DNA of 64,000 nucleotides from Segetibacter sp. 3557_3 (GTDB taxonomy: Bacteria > Bacteroidota > Bacteroidia > Chitinophagales > Chitinophagaceae): the NCBI RefSeq assembly GCF_004354985.1, contig NZ_SMSK01000008.1, positions 124,001 through 188,000 on the forward strand, read 5' to 3'. A program made the translations under genes and the position numbers. Shown piece by piece: positions 1 to 9,371 of the stretch (positions are counted from its first letter, which is position 1; every line of letters starts with the position of its first letter). Under the pieces are notes generated by a model, which saw only the letters and a program-made list of their open reading frames with translations, was not told where the DNA came from and searched no databases.

Positions 1-296
1 GCCATGGTAAGCCTATGCACGGGGTAGAACTTCGCGACGCCCTGCTTTCCTTGTCGCAACACTTTGATGAGCGTGCAGTACCCGAACAAGGCCGTTATAT
101 TGACGAACCAGCGATAACAGACCCGAACGGTGTGGTGTACCTGCCTGAAGATAGGTTCGACAGGAATGCGCTTGCCCTGAAAGTAGTGGCAGTTACAACC
201 GTGTTTGTGCTTGCGCTAATATTTTCAGACAAAAAGAAAAAGAAAAAAAAGAATCAATTAAATAAGAACCTGTTGGATATCGAGTACAATTTCTAA
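1..296 (+). CDS. C-terminal part of a membrane-anchored protein of unknown function (cut by window edge)
   Basis: The frame is open to the left edge, so the start lies outside the window; the ATG at 15 is the first in-frame one seen but need not be the start. About 97 residues are visible: a polar stretch, then a single hydrophobic segment (ALALKVVAVTTVFVLALIF), then a run of seven lysines and a short tail ending in NF. This looks like a C-terminal membrane anchor with a positively charged cytoplasmic tail. I do not recognise the family. A strong hairpin terminator follows 20 bases after the stop and is shared with the convergent nadA. Confidence 0.5.
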   Translation, partial: HGKPMHGVELRDALLSLSQHFDERAVPEQGRYIDEPAITDPNGVVYLPEDRFDRNALALKVVAVTTVFVLALIFSDKKKKKKKNQLNKNLLDIEYNF

Positions 297-315
297 GCAG
301 GGTCTTTTCTTATAG

Positions 316-346
316 AAAATGCCGGTTCAGTTCGAACCGGCATTTT
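316..346. terminator. Bidirectional terminator between convergent genes
   Basis: A 13-bp perfect stem (316-328 with 334-346) and a 5-base loop. The outer arms are AAAAT and ATTTT, so on either strand the hairpin ends in a T-rich arm. It lies between the stop of the first gene (+) and the stop of nadA (-). Confidence 0.85.
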
Positions 347-393
347 CGTTTATAATCGCGTAACTAAAGCTGCGGCTTTCCGCTGAATTCAAG

Positions 394-1401
394 CTAGCCG
401 ATGAGTCCGGCCGCTTTGCTGATTTCGAGCATCCGGTCGATAGGCTTTTTTGCCGCAAGCCTGAGTTGCTCATCCATGAGTATCTCCGGGGTTTCGTATT
501 CCATACACAGGTAAAGCTTCTCCAACGTGTTTAACTTCATATAAGGGCAATCGTTACATGCACACGAATTCGTTGGAGGCGCGGGTATAAAGGTCTTTTT
601 TGGAGAATTTTTTTGCATTTGATGCAGTATCCCGGTTTCGGTAGCTACAATAAACTCATTGCCCGGATCTGTGGTAGCAAATCGGAGTAACTGGGTAGTG
701 CTACCAATATAGTCTGCAACCCGTAAAACCGCCTCCTCGCATTCAGGATGAGCAATCACTTTAGCATAAGGGTGTCTAACCTTGAGTTTGGTAATCTTTT
801 CGAGGCTAAAAATTTCGTGAACCATACAAGCCCCGTTCCACAGCAACATTTCCCGACCTGTTTTCTTCTGCAGGTACCCGCCGAGGTTTTTATCCGGAGC
901 AAAAATGATTTTCTGTTCTGGCGGAAGACTCTCGATGATCTTCTCCGCATTGCTGCTGGTGCATATGATGTCACTAAGCGCCTTGATGTCGGCAGTGCAA
1001 TTTATATAGCTTATGACCAAATGGTCCGGGTGCTTCTCTTTGAAGGCCTTAAAGAGCTCCGCAGGTGCACTGTCGGCCAACGAGCAGCCGGCCTTAAGGT
1101 CTGGTAATACAACTTTCCGGGTCGGGTTCAGGATTTTAGCGGTTTCTGCCATGAAGTGAACACCCGCAAAAACAATCATATCTGCTTCGGTGCTCTGGGC
1201 CTTTTGAGCGAGTCCCAGACTATCTCCTATAAAATCTGCAACATCCTGAATATCGGGCTCCTGGTAAAAGTGCGCAAGCACTATAGCATTCTTTTCTTTT
1301 TTAAGGCGTTCAATTTCAGCAAACAGGTCAATGTTAACGTCGATATCAATATCGAGAAAACCTTTGTGACCTACACTTTGTTTTGCTTCAACTATGTTCA
1401 T
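394..1401 (-). CDS. nadA: Quinolinate synthase NadA
   Basis: Condenses iminoaspartate with dihydroxyacetone phosphate to quinolinate in de novo NAD synthesis; cytosolic 4Fe-4S enzyme. The 335-residue protein shows the triplicated NadA fold with conserved segments [10 protein letters not shown] (43-52), [13 protein letters not shown] (78-90) and three cysteine sites: Cys106 in AGCSLADS, Cys192 in WNGACMVHE, and the C-terminal [10 protein letters not shown] group (Cys280/282/285), matching the three cluster ligands of the family. Length is normal. It stands alone here; nadB and nadC are not in the window, while nadD lies 15 kb downstream. A TAAATTTG -7 element on the minus strand at 1499-1506 could drive it with a leader of about 90 bases. 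Confidence 0.96.
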   Translation of the reverse strand: MNIVEAKQSVGHKGFLDIDIDVNIDLFAEIERLKKEKNAIVLAHFYQEPDIQDVADFIGDSLGLAQKAQSTEADMIVFAGVHFMAETAKILNPTRKVVLPDLKAGCSLADSAPAELFKAFKEKHPDHLVISYINCTADIKALSDIICTSSNAEKIIESLPPEQKIIFAPDKNLGGYLQKKTGREMLLWNGACMVHEIFSLEKITKLKVRHPYAKVIAHPECEEAVLRVADYIGSTTQLLRFATTDPGNEFIVATETGILHQMQKNSPKKTFIPAPPTNSCACNDCPYMKLNTLEKLYLCMEYETPEILMDEQLRLAAKKPIDRMLEISKAAGLIG

Positions 1402-1974
1402 AATTATGGTAGTATTATATATAGTTTAATCTTTTTTATAAAATAGCTACTACTATTAGTGGTGTGAATAGCGGGATAACTTTTTACCAGGTTATTTGCA
1501 AATTTAGCTAAAGCTGGTTTATTCACTGTTGTTAACACCCAATCCACAGTGTACTTTATAATATCATTGAGGATTTGCCTTGCTTACTAACATTGGTGGA
1601 TTACCGGTGGACTGTAAAAAGAGATCAGGATTGGGATACTTTAAACCTGTTAATAAGGTTTTAGCAAATTGGGTTTTACTAAGGCAATCACCAGCAACCC
1701 GGTATGACATGGCAAGTTAAACCCCAATTTCCCCCGTTTTTGCCATGAGAAAAGGATGGTTATACACACAAATCAGTTGTTTTAAACAAGCAGGTGGGGA
1801 GAGATTTTTTTCTATTGTTATGCCTGATTTCCTTAGCCTTGAAATTTATGGTGGAAATGATCGTGCCAACGTCCAGAAACTTTAGGCCTGTACCGCGTTT
1901 CAGGCGTTATCCACATATGTTGAAACATATATTCCCCTATTTTTGCCATCCACTTTTAAAAGTTATATAACGAT
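1402..1974. other. 573-bp intergenic region with DnaA-box-like sites (possible origin-type region)
   Basis: No coding region is seen. An AT-rich stretch lies beside nadA (about 1398-1445). DnaA-box matches: TTATCCACA, a perfect consensus, at 1907-1915; TTATACACA at 1760-1768, which fits TTATNCACA; weaker 7/9 matches at 1540-1548 (CAATCCACA) and, inverted, at 1595-1603 (GGTGGATTA). A -7 promoter element TATTTTTG at 1938-1945 serves the downstream foldase gene. Whether the boxes mark an origin or a DnaA-regulated promoter cannot be told from sequence alone. Confidence 0.4.
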
Positions 1975-4086
1975 ATGTCGGTTATTCAACAGATCCGCGA
2001 CAAGTATGCGGCATTGGTTATTACATTGATTGCCTTGAGTTTGGTTGCATTTATATTGATGGATGCCTTTGTAGGTGGAGCACGGGGTGGAAATACTTCC
2101 GGTTCTACCCTGGGAAAGGTAAACGGGGAAAAGATAGATAAAGGCAGGTTCGACAATATGGTAAACCTGCAGCAGCAGGGTCAGCAGGGGGCTCAGAAAG
2201 ACCAGATTGTGAATGCGGTTTGGAGCCAGACGGTCGACGATATGGTTATGGAGCAGGAGTACGAAAAGCTTGGTCTTCAAATGACTGACCGGGAATTAAA
2301 TGATCTGCTGTTCGGCGCTAATCCGCCCCAATGGATGACTCAATATTTCGGTGATGGAAAGGGTAATGTGGATATTGCTAAGGCAAAGCAGTCCTTTGCT
2401 GCGTTGAAGAAGCAAAAAGGTGGAGATGCACAAAATGTAAACGATGCCCTGATTGTTCCGACAATAAATAACCAGCTGCGTACCAAGTACATGGCACTTT
2501 TAAGCCAAAGTTCATATATACCAAAGTGGATGGCTGAGAAATTTATCGCGGATCAAAACGCAATAGCACGTTTTTCATATGTTTCCGTTCCATATGCATC
2601 TATTTCGGATAGCGCGGTTAAAGTAAGCGATGACGACATCAGGAAATATGTTGATGCCCATAAGTCGGATTTCAGACAAGAGGAGTCAAGCCGCAGCATA
2701 TCATATGTAACTTTTAATGCTTCCCCTTCTTCTGCTGACTCGGCAGCGGTGCTGGCCCAGGTACAAACCGCCAAATCTGAATTTGCTGCAGCTACGGATG
2801 TTCAATCATACCTTAGTCGGGTTTCAACCGAAACACCCTATTTCGATGGATATGTTTTGGGTTCCCAAATGCAAATGCCTAACGCAGACTCAATTAAATC
2901 CCTCGCGGATGGACAGGTGTTTGGGCCTTACCTTGATGGACAAAATTATGTTTTGGCGAAAATGGTTGGTCGGCGTACCATGCCCGATAGCGTTAAGGTT
3001 CGTCATATACTGATTAAGACAGGCGAAGCTGGACAACCCACCTTAGCTGATAGCGTAGCTTCTGCCCGTATTGATAGTATTGCAAAAGCCATACAATCCG
3101 GTGCTGATTTTAATGCAATGGTATTAAAGTATAGCGACGACCAGGGCAGTAAAGCAACCCAAGGTGAGTACCAGTTTGCAGCTGCGCAATTCAGTGGGTT
3201 GAGCCGTGAATTTGCGGAGGTTGCATTTTATGGCAGAACAGGAGACAAAAAAACGGTAAAGGTTGAAAATAGCGGGTATAGCGGGTACCATTACATAGAG
3301 GTCATGGAGCAGAAGGGTATAGGTCCAGCTTATAATGTAGCCTACCTGGCACGACCCATTAACGCGAGTTCAGAAACGATTAATACGTCAAGCACCGCTG
3401 CAGGACAATTTTCTTCGAATAGCCGTAATCGTAAAGCTTTTGAAGAAAACGCAAAGAAAGCAGGACTGTTGCCTATGACCGCCACTGATGTAAAAGAAAA
3501 TGATTTTAGCCTCAATGGCGTTGGTGAAAACCGCAGCCTTGTTCGCTGGATTTATGAAAATAAGGTAGGTTCAGTTAGCGAGCCTTTTGACCTCGGCGAT
3601 AAGTATGTAGTTGCGATGATCACATCAATTGATGAAAAAGGTGTGATGAGTGTTACAAAGGCAAGGGCAATGGCTGAACCTTTTGTACGTAATGAGAAGA
3701 AAGCCAGCATGATCATCGACACTAAGTTCAAAAGTAACCCGGCAACGTTGGAAGCTGCGGCCCAGGCTGCCGGTCAAACAATAGAGGCTGCCGACAGTGT
3801 TAGCTTTGCTCAGCCCTTCATTCCGAAGATCGGTAACGAGCCAAAAATTACGGGGCTGGCGTTCAACAAAGGTTTGCAAGGCAAGGTAAGTGCGCCGGTT
3901 GCAGGTAACACCGGAGTATTTGTAATTAAAGGCGAATCGATCTCTGCTATTCCAAATGCAGCCGTTAATGTTGATGATCAACGTCGTCAAATGGAAATGC
4001 AGCAAAAACAAATGGGTGCTTACCGTGCGATAGAAGCACTAAGGAAAGCCGCCGACATCAAAGACAATCGATTTGATTTTTATTAA
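1975..4086 (+). CDS. PpiD-type periplasmic peptidyl-prolyl isomerase (SurA_N + parvulin domains)
   Basis: Membrane-anchored folding factor for secreted and outer-membrane proteins. A short cytoplasmic start (MSVIQQIRDKYA) is followed by one transmembrane helix (about 13-32), a SurA-like N-terminal domain opening with GKVNGEKIDKGRFDNMV, and a parvulin rotamase domain at about 337-448 that includes VKVRHILIK and the YSDDQGSKATQGEY segment. A second helical/chaperone region fills the C-terminus. 703 residues is normal for Bacteroidota PpiD homologues. It is probably monocistronic: promoter element at 1938-1945 and a strong terminator at 4107-4135. Family assignment is firm; substrates are unknown. 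Confidence 0.92.
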   Translation: MSVIQQIRDKYAALVITLIALSLVAFILMDAFVGGARGGNTSGSTLGKVNGEKIDKGRFDNMVNLQQQGQQGAQKDQIVNAVWSQTVDDMVMEQEYEKLGLQMTDRELNDLLFGANPPQWMTQYFGDGKGNVDIAKAKQSFAALKKQKGGDAQNVNDALIVPTINNQLRTKYMALLSQSSYIPKWMAEKFIADQNAIARFSYVSVPYASISDSAVKVSDDDIRKYVDAHKSDFRQEESSRSISYVTFNASPSSADSAAVLAQVQTAKSEFAAATDVQSYLSRVSTETPYFDGYVLGSQMQMPNADSIKSLADGQVFGPYLDGQNYVLAKMVGRRTMPDSVKVRHILIKTGEAGQPTLADSVASARIDSIAKAIQSGADFNAMVLKYSDDQGSKATQGEYQFAAAQFSGLSREFAEVAFYGRTGDKKTVKVENSGYSGYHYIEVMEQKGIGPAYNVAYLARPINASSETINTSSTAAGQFSSNSRNRKAFEENAKKAGLLPMTATDVKENDFSLNGVGENRSLVRWIYENKVGSVSEPFDLGDKYVVAMITSIDEKGVMSVTKARAMAEPFVRNEKKASMIIDTKFKSNPATLEAAAQAAGQTIEAADSVSFAQPFIPKIGNEPKITGLAFNKGLQGKVSAPVAGNTGVFVIKGESISAIPNAAVNVDDQRRQMEMQQKQMGAYRAIEALRKAADIKDNRFDFY

Positions 4087-4106
4087 TAATATTCCTACCC
4101 ATTTTG

Positions 4107-4135
4107 AAAACCCCGTGAATGCGGGGTTTTTCTTT
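4107..4135 (+). terminator. Rho-independent terminator after the ppiD-like gene
   Basis: Stem AAAACCCCG (4107-4115) pairs with CGGGGTTTT (4122-4130) over a 6-base loop, followed by T-rich sequence. Confidence 0.88.
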
Positions 4136-4176
4136 TACACCATTTTACCGGGTGGAGTTTTGGGCAATACCATGCG

Positions 4177-4206
4177 TTTCCGTTAACTTTTGCTATATTA
4201 ACTTTG
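4177..4206 (+). promoter_or_regulatory. Bacteroidota-type promoter for the DUF2480 gene
   Basis: A perfect -7 element TAACTTTG at 4199-4206, with a weak -33 element (TTTC, 4177-4180) about 19 bases upstream. Transcription would begin near 4212, giving a leader of about 30 bases before the ATG at 4245. Confidence 0.55.
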
Positions 4207-4244
4207 CTGGTCCGGCGGTAACAAATCAATGCCGGTTGAGGATT

Positions 4245-4751
4245 ATGGAGAATGTACTTGTTAATAAAGTTTCGGAAAGTGGATTGATTACCATCGATCT
4301 CGCTGAGTTTCACCCGGGTGATGCCATTGCTATATTCGACATCAAAGATTACCTATTCAGGGAATTACTGTTAAGGGAGAAAGATTTTAGAAACGCATTA
4401 GTCCAGTTGGATTGGGAGCAATACCGCGACAAAAACGTAGGTATAACGTGTTCGAATGATGCCATTATTCCGATGTGGGCATATATGCTTATCACCAGTT
4501 ATTTACAGCCTGTTGCAAAGGCCATTGTTTATGGAAATAGGGATAACCTGGTGGCCACCCTTTTCTTAAAAAACCTGGCAAGGGTTGATGGCTCCGCATA
4601 TACCGACAAACGTGTCGTCATAAAAGGATGTGGCGATATCAATATTCCCGAAGCTGCCTATGTGGAGATTACCAGTAAGTTGCGTCCTTACGTTAAAAGC
4701 ATAATGTATGGCGAACCTTGTAGCACGGTTCCCATCTTTAAAAAGCGTTAG
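4245..4751 (+). CDS. DUF2480 family protein
   Basis: Function unknown; the family is widespread in Bacteroidota. I place the start at ATG 4245 (MENVLVNKV) rather than further upstream, because the upstream extension runs through the previous terminator and the promoter; this gives 168 residues. Family segments seen: SGLITIDL, FDIKDYLFRELLLREKDFR, WAYMLITSYL, EAAYVEITSKLRP and the C-terminal IMYGEPCSTVPIFKK. The repeated 'xxAYxxIT' phrase in the two halves suggests internal duplication. The next gene starts at the base after its stop codon, so the two are probably co-translated. Confidence 0.85.
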   Translation: MENVLVNKVSESGLITIDLAEFHPGDAIAIFDIKDYLFRELLLREKDFRNALVQLDWEQYRDKNVGITCSNDAIIPMWAYMLITSYLQPVAKAIVYGNRDNLVATLFLKNLARVDGSAYTDKRVVIKGCGDINIPEAAYVEITSKLRPYVKSIMYGEPCSTVPIFKKR

Positions 4752-5081
4752 ATGAATATTGAGGAACTTCGGGCTTATTGCCTTTCTTTCCCGCGTGTTG
4801 AAGAAGGCTTTCCTTTCGGACCGGGTACCCTGGTTTTTAAAGTAGATACCCGGGTGTTTGCCTTATGTTCTCTTGACTCAAACCCTTTAAGTTTCAACGT
4901 CAAGTGCGATCCTGAAGTTGCCATTGGTTTACGTGAGCAATACCAAAGCATTCTGCCCGGTTATCATATGAATAAGAGGCATTGGAATACCATTGTCGTA
5001 GACGGCAGTTTGCCCATTCAATTGCTGAAAGAAATGATCACTAACTCCTATAACCTTGTTGCCCGAAAAGCTCAAAGCTGA
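4752..5081 (+). CDS. MmcQ/YjbR family protein
   Basis: 109-residue protein of the MmcQ/YjbR (CyaY-like fold) family, whose members are thought to bind DNA; the precise role is unknown. Seen are the N-terminal LRAYCLSFPRVEEGFPFG, the central VFKVDTRVFALCSL, and the C-terminal GYHMNKRHWNTIVVDG, all family hallmarks. The ATG directly abuts the stop codon of the DUF2480 gene with no gap, which implies translational coupling. It converges on corA with a gap of about 20 bases and no clear terminator. Confidence 0.88.
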   Translation: MNIEELRAYCLSFPRVEEGFPFGPGTLVFKVDTRVFALCSLDSNPLSFNVKCDPEVAIGLREQYQSILPGYHMNKRHWNTIVVDGSLPIQLLKEMITNSYNLVARKAQS

Positions 5082-5102
5082 TCGTTGTTTATCAATAATG
5101 GG

Positions 5103-6200
5103 TTAATTAAACCAGCCCCTTCTTTTGAAGATGATCAACATTACAAGTGGAATGACCAACATCAGTATCACCGTTGCATAGAATCCCCACACCTGGTGGG
5201 CGTAAGGTATAACGTCGAAGTTCATCCCGAAGATGCCCCCTATTACTGTTGCCGGAGCAAGTAGACAAGTAACGATCGCCAATACTTTCATTACCTCGTT
5301 CATTCTTAGGTTCACCTTACTGATGTACAAATCGTGTAGGTTGGTCATCATATCACGATAGTTTTCAACAAAATCGTTTGCTTGAACGATATGGTCGTAT
5401 ACGTCTTTAAAGTATTTTGTTGTATTGTCGTCGATTAGTTCCGTTTCGCTTTTAATGAAACCATTTACCAGGTCACGAACCGGTGAAACGTTTCGTTTGA
5501 GCACAATGAGTTCTTTCCTGAGGTCATTGATTTTCCCGAAGGAGCTGGTGTTTCCATGCCTGATGATATCTTCCTCGAGTGTTTCTATCTTTTCCCCCAA
5601 TTTCTCCATCACTACAAAATACTGATCTACAATCATGTCCAGCAGGGCATAACAGAGATAATCCGCACTTCGCTGCCGGATCTTGCTTGTGTGAAGTTTA
5701 AGCTTTTCACGCACCGGGTTGAAGACGTCGCGGTGTTCATCTTCCTGGAAAGTGATTACAAAATTTTCTCCCAATACAATGCTTACCTGTTCCTGTTCAA
5801 CTGCGCACTCTTCTTCATTAAAGTATAGCATGTTCAGCAAGCAATACATGATACCTTCAATTTCGTCAACCTTGGGTCGTTGACCTATGCTCAGGATATC
5901 TTCCACCAAAAGATTGTGGATTCCATATTGACGACTTATTTCTTCAACATCCTGCTTCCTGATCCCATCAATGTTTAGCCAGGTTGTGCGATTGTTGTGT
6001 TTATATATGTAGCAGCTTCCAGTGTCTGCAAGCTCTTTATGATCAATTGTATTCGCGTCGTAGTCGTATACATAAAGCCGGCTTCGGTCCGCCTCCTGCC
6101 GCATAGGCGCAACAGTTGGATTTACGATAAAAATCTCTGCTGTTCGGTGCGTATCATGTTCGGGAAAAATAAATTGCTTGAGATATCTGTCTGGTCGCAT
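5103..6200 (-). CDS. corA: CorA-type magnesium/cobalt transporter
   Basis: Inner-membrane pentameric divalent-cation channel. The 365-residue protein has a long cytoplasmic N-terminal domain with a helical stalk (about 160-300), then two transmembrane helices at the extreme C-terminus. The signature GMNF stands at 325-328 at the end of the first helix, and the protein ends with the basic FKRRGWFN cap. Length and layout are standard. It is transcribed away from the M23 gene's 3' end with a 28-base gap, so the two could be one transcript (M23 gene first). Confidence 0.95.
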   Translation of the reverse strand: MRPDRYLKQFIFPEHDTHRTAEIFIVNPTVAPMRQEADRSRLYVYDYDANTIDHKELADTGSCYIYKHNNRTTWLNIDGIRKQDVEEISRQYGIHNLLVEDILSIGQRPKVDEIEGIMYCLLNMLYFNEEECAVEQEQVSIVLGENFVITFQEDEHRDVFNPVREKLKLHTSKIRQRSADYLCYALLDMIVDQYFVVMEKLGEKIETLEEDIIRHGNTSSFGKINDLRKELIVLKRNVSPVRDLVNGFIKSETELIDDNTTKYFKDVYDHIVQANDFVENYRDMMTNLHDLYISKVNLRMNEVMKVLAIVTCLLAPATVIGGIFGMNFDVIPYAHQVWGFYATVILMLVIPLVMLIIFKRRGWFN

Positions 6201-6228
6201 GCTTAAAATTAGGCATTCAGTCTTTATC

Positions 6229-7617
6229 TTAAAGCGTGGCTTTGTTTAGCCACCCGTTTTGACTTGCCACTTCAACAAAATAGTAGTTACCTGATGTGCC
6301 CAGCACCTTTATTTGCCGGCCTTTTTCTATAATAAGTTTTCTCGGCGCGTCAGGTGTGGGTGACTCCAAAAGCGCGATCGGATCAGGTGTTGTTCCTGAG
6401 CGAACAGGATTTCTTAAGGTATCAACGTGATTATGATTTATATAGCCAGTTGTGCCGCCGGGTAGCACAACCCTGTACCAGTTGGCTGTTGCGGCTTCTG
6501 CGCGAAGAATGGTATTTACTTCAGGGCTTAGCAACGCAGGCATGGCGGTTCCTGGTTCAGCATATATTTTGCTTCCCCTGGCATTTGTGCGTACAAGTTT
6601 GCCGACCACTTCTTCAGCTGCGACGATTTTAGCAGGGGTTTTCACCACTGGATCGATAAATGCAAGCGGATCAACAGCCCCTGCATTGGTGTAAATACCA
6701 AGGTGTAAGTGAGGTGCACCTCCTCTCGCGTTACCTGTTGTGCCTACCAGCCCGATTGTGTCTCCAACAGTTACCTGCTGACCATCCGTTACGAGTTGTT
6801 CGTCAAGGTGGGCGTAGTACACCACATAATCTTTACCCGAAGGTCTTAGCCAGACTGTTTTGCCTCCCAGCTTATTTTCATTTACCCTGCTGATTGTTCC
6901 GTTCGCTGTTGCAAGACAGGGCGTACGAAAAGGCGCCATAATATCAATTCCTTCATGTTTTCTTGCACCACGATCCCGTGCTGCCCCCCAAAAGCTTGCA
7001 ATAGCTGCCTTAGCCTTTGGCTGAAATGGGTAAGCCAGAGAGGGTCCGGTGGTCAGGCTGATCGTGTATTCACCACTTTTCAATAGCTCTGGTTGAATAC
7101 GGATATAATAATCACCATCATCTTTAATTTCATACCGTATGGCATTGGAGGCTGTATCAGCTGCAGACAGTAATTTCGGTTTATTGCCTGGTTGTTGTGC
7201 CGGCGCCCACAATTCAAAATATACGGCGAAGCCGCTTACCGGTTTTTTATTCAAAGTAATGTTCAGGAGCTGACCACGTTTAGCAATAAACTTTAAGCCA
7301 ACTGCTGATGGTCGTTCAGCTGCAAAGTAGCCGGTCTCACTATAGGGTAATGTTACCGGATTTGGATTAGCAAGGCTTTTGTCTGCAGCTTCGAACCACT
7401 GTTGTCCCATTGCAGTTTCTCTCAGGCCTGCCTGGATGATGCGGTCACCATATTGCTCGTGTGCTGTTTTCTTTCCAAACAAACCCGCAGGGCCTTGTGT
7501 ACCACACGAGCACAACAGTATACCGACAGCAGCCGTTATACAAGTTTTGCTTATAAGGGAAGTGTACATCCAGATGCGGTTTCCAAAATTGCGCCATAGT
7601 ATTGCCTTCTCCACCAT
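6229..7617 (-). CDS. M23-family murein endopeptidase-like lipoprotein with SH3-like tail
   Basis: Probable periplasmic cell-wall hydrolase. The N-terminus holds a hydrophobic segment ending in ILLCSCG, a likely lipoprotein cleavage site. After a beta-rich domain (about 100-190) comes a LytM/M23 domain with the zinc ligands HEGID (His221, Asp225) and PHLHLG (His303, His305), plus catalytic-type His270 in YYAHLD. Two SH3b-like modules follow (about 340-398 and 415-462). All M23 ligands are present, so it should be active. The start is uncertain: an ATG at 7569 (residue 17) gives a more compact signal peptide. Confidence 0.9.
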   Translation of the reverse strand: MVEKAILWRNFGNRIWMYTSLISKTCITAAVGILLCSCGTQGPAGLFGKKTAHEQYGDRIIQAGLRETAMGQQWFEAADKSLANPNPVTLPYSETGYFAAERPSAVGLKFIAKRGQLLNITLNKKPVSGFAVYFELWAPAQQPGNKPKLLSAADTASNAIRYEIKDDGDYYIRIQPELLKSGEYTISLTTGPSLAYPFQPKAKAAIASFWGAARDRGARKHEGIDIMAPFRTPCLATANGTISRVNENKLGGKTVWLRPSGKDYVVYYAHLDEQLVTDGQQVTVGDTIGLVGTTGNARGGAPHLHLGIYTNAGAVDPLAFIDPVVKTPAKIVAAEEVVGKLVRTNARGSKIYAEPGTAMPALLSPEVNTILRAEAATANWYRVVLPGGTTGYINHNHVDTLRNPVRSGTTPDPIALLESPTPDAPRKLIIEKGRQIKVLGTSGNYYFVEVASQNGWLNKATL

Positions 7618-7749
7618 CTCATAAGGGGCGGATTGATTTTGGCAAGCTTTTAATGTTTTATTTATTTAGACAATTGTCAAGCGGGATCTTGTGAACTATT
7701 TTGGGCTTTGCCTGTTACACTATCCTGATATCTCTCCAAAGCAATATTC

Positions 7750-8355
7750 ATGAAGAAGTCACATTTTGTTCTATTAACTGCCGGTAGTTTGTTTTTAGCT
7801 GTTGCTTGTGGTAGCACGTCCTCATCTGAGGAGATTACAAAGGATACCATGCCAAGTGTTACCAATCATGAGGGTGTTCCTGCAACAGATACATCATCTC
7901 AAATAACCGCGAACTCGCAGACTGGCTCAGCAATGTCTGCAGGGAGCAGCATTGTTCAAAATGCATCTAATTCAAGCAATCATACTACGCTGGTAGCTGC
8001 ACTTAAGGCTGCGGGACTTATAGAAACATTAAGCGGAGCGGGACCCTACACGGTATTTGCACCCACAAACCAGGCGTTTAGCGGTTTGCCAGCTGGTGCT
8101 GTTGATGGATTAATGAATGGGGGAAAGAAAGATGAACTCGTGTCGCTTTTAAGCTATCATGTAATTGCCGGTGCCATCAAATCTGCCGACTTAAAAGACG
8201 GCCAGATGTTAAAGACTATTCAGGGCGCATCGTTGAAAGTGAGTGTGAAGGACGGTACTGTAAGCATAAACAACGCCCGGGTAACTTCGCCCGATCTGAT
8301 CTCCTCCAATGGGGTTATACATGTTATTGACGGTGTATTGATGCCGAAAAAATAG
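7750..8355 (+). CDS. Fasciclin (FAS1) domain lipoprotein
   Basis: 201-residue secreted lipoprotein. The signal peptide MKKSHFVLLTAGSLFLAVAC ends in a lipobox with Cys20; a Ser/Thr-rich linker of about 45 residues follows, then one FAS1 domain (about 70-200) with the hallmarks LVAALKAAGLIETL, GPYTVFAPTNQAF and the terminal NGVIHVIDGVLMP. FAS1 domains mediate adhesion or ligand binding; no specific ligand can be inferred. It is monocistronic with a strong terminator at 8381-8412. A 10-bp palindrome GACAATTGTC lies upstream at 7669-7678. Confidence 0.92.
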   Translation: MKKSHFVLLTAGSLFLAVACGSTSSSEEITKDTMPSVTNHEGVPATDTSSQITANSQTGSAMSAGSSIVQNASNSSNHTTLVAALKAAGLIETLSGAGPYTVFAPTNQAFSGLPAGAVDGLMNGGKKDELVSLLSYHVIAGAIKSADLKDGQMLKTIQGASLKVSVKDGTVSINNARVTSPDLISSNGVIHVIDGVLMPKK

Positions 8356-8380
8356 GTAGACGGTTTCATTGTTGAGTGTT

Positions 8381-8412
8381 ATAAATGCGGCCTCGGTCGC
8401 ATTTATTTTTTA
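8381..8412 (+). terminator. Terminator after the fasciclin gene
   Basis: ATAAATGCG (8381-8389) pairs with CGCATTTAT (8398-8406) over an 8-base loop and is followed by a run of T residues. Confidence 0.88.
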
Positions 8413-8479
8413 TAACCAGTGCACTCGTTACTTTTCATCATTAAGGTTTAGGTCGTAGTGAGCCGCACCACCTTTCTTA

Positions 8480-9247
8480 TTATTCTCTATTGAGCCGCAA
8501 TTGACCATTGCTTGCCCGATGACTGGCCCTGTATTTTTGATAGGCAATTTGGATCATATGACCGAATTCAAGGTCGTTTAGGAGAAGGGTGATTTCATAT
8601 GTTGGGCGAAATGCAACCATAAAACTGTCGAGGTTGGCGCCGGAAAGACCGGTTAATTTTCGTACCAGGCTTTTGCTATACCGGTGATCTACAAAATTCT
8701 CCTGTTCTTGTTGTAGTAGTCTCTTCTGAAAAGCCAGGGTTCTTTTGTTTTTTCGAAACTGGAATATACTAATGAGCTCATCAAGGTCGAGGCCGACACC
8801 AAAATTACCCGCAGGAGGGTTCATTGTTGTACTAAGGCCCGGCTTTTTGAAATTGAAAACCTTTGCATACGTGCTTCGGTTTTCAAGCGAGTCTAGCGTA
8901 TAATTTTTTTGCTTAACGGTTACATTAGGCAGTTCTGTGCCTTTGACCATAATGGAAATATCAAAATTGTCCGGGGTTTGAATGTTTCTTACCGCAAACT
9001 TGGGGGTAGGTTTGTTGAGGAAGGAAAAGTAGATCGAGTCGGAGTCTCTTACAACAATACTATATCTACCAACAGAGTCGGTAATGGTACCACGTCCTGA
9101 AGTTGTTAGTACACTTACCGCCTCAATTGGATTTTTTTTCGAGATATCGTAAACAGTTCCACTAATTGCCAGCTGGCCTTTAGCGCCGTTTACGGCTGCT
9201 AAGCAGGCAAGGAGAACAGCAAAGTTTAAAGCGTAATGTTTAACCAA
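8480..9247 (-). CDS. Secreted protein with CarboxypepD_reg-like domain
   Basis: 255-residue exported protein. A signal peptide (about 1-24, ending near GAKG) is followed by a CarboxypepD_reg-like beta-sandwich (about 27-110: ISGTVYDISKKNPIEAVSVLTTSGRGTITDSVGRYSI in overlapping pieces), a fold common at the N-terminus of TonB-dependent receptors but here free-standing. The C-terminal 130 residues are helical and charged (FRKNKRTLAFQKRL; FVDHRYSKSLVRKLTGL). Stand-alone proteins of this architecture are frequent in Bacteroidota and have no assigned role. Confidence 0.8.
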   Translation of the reverse strand: MVKHYALNFAVLLACLAAVNGAKGQLAISGTVYDISKKNPIEAVSVLTTSGRGTITDSVGRYSIVVRDSDSIYFSFLNKPTPKFAVRNIQTPDNFDISIMVKGTELPNVTVKQKNYTLDSLENRSTYAKVFNFKKPGLSTTMNPPAGNFGVGLDLDELISIFQFRKNKRTLAFQKRLLQQEQENFVDHRYSKSLVRKLTGLSGANLDSFMVAFRPTYEITLLLNDLEFGHMIQIAYQKYRASHRASNGQLRLNRE

Positions 9248-9371
9248 CCAGTTTTATTTCTGGTGTAATATTAAGCTACCGCATTCACCTATTGCGCAAC
9301 GTTAATTGATTTAACTACGTTTTTGCAGACAGATCTTTCATCTGAACTCCAACTAGTTATCCCTTAAACCG

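Noticed and set aside
748-1107. Frame of 119 codons on the plus strand
   Set aside because: It is antisense to nadA and has no recognisable features.
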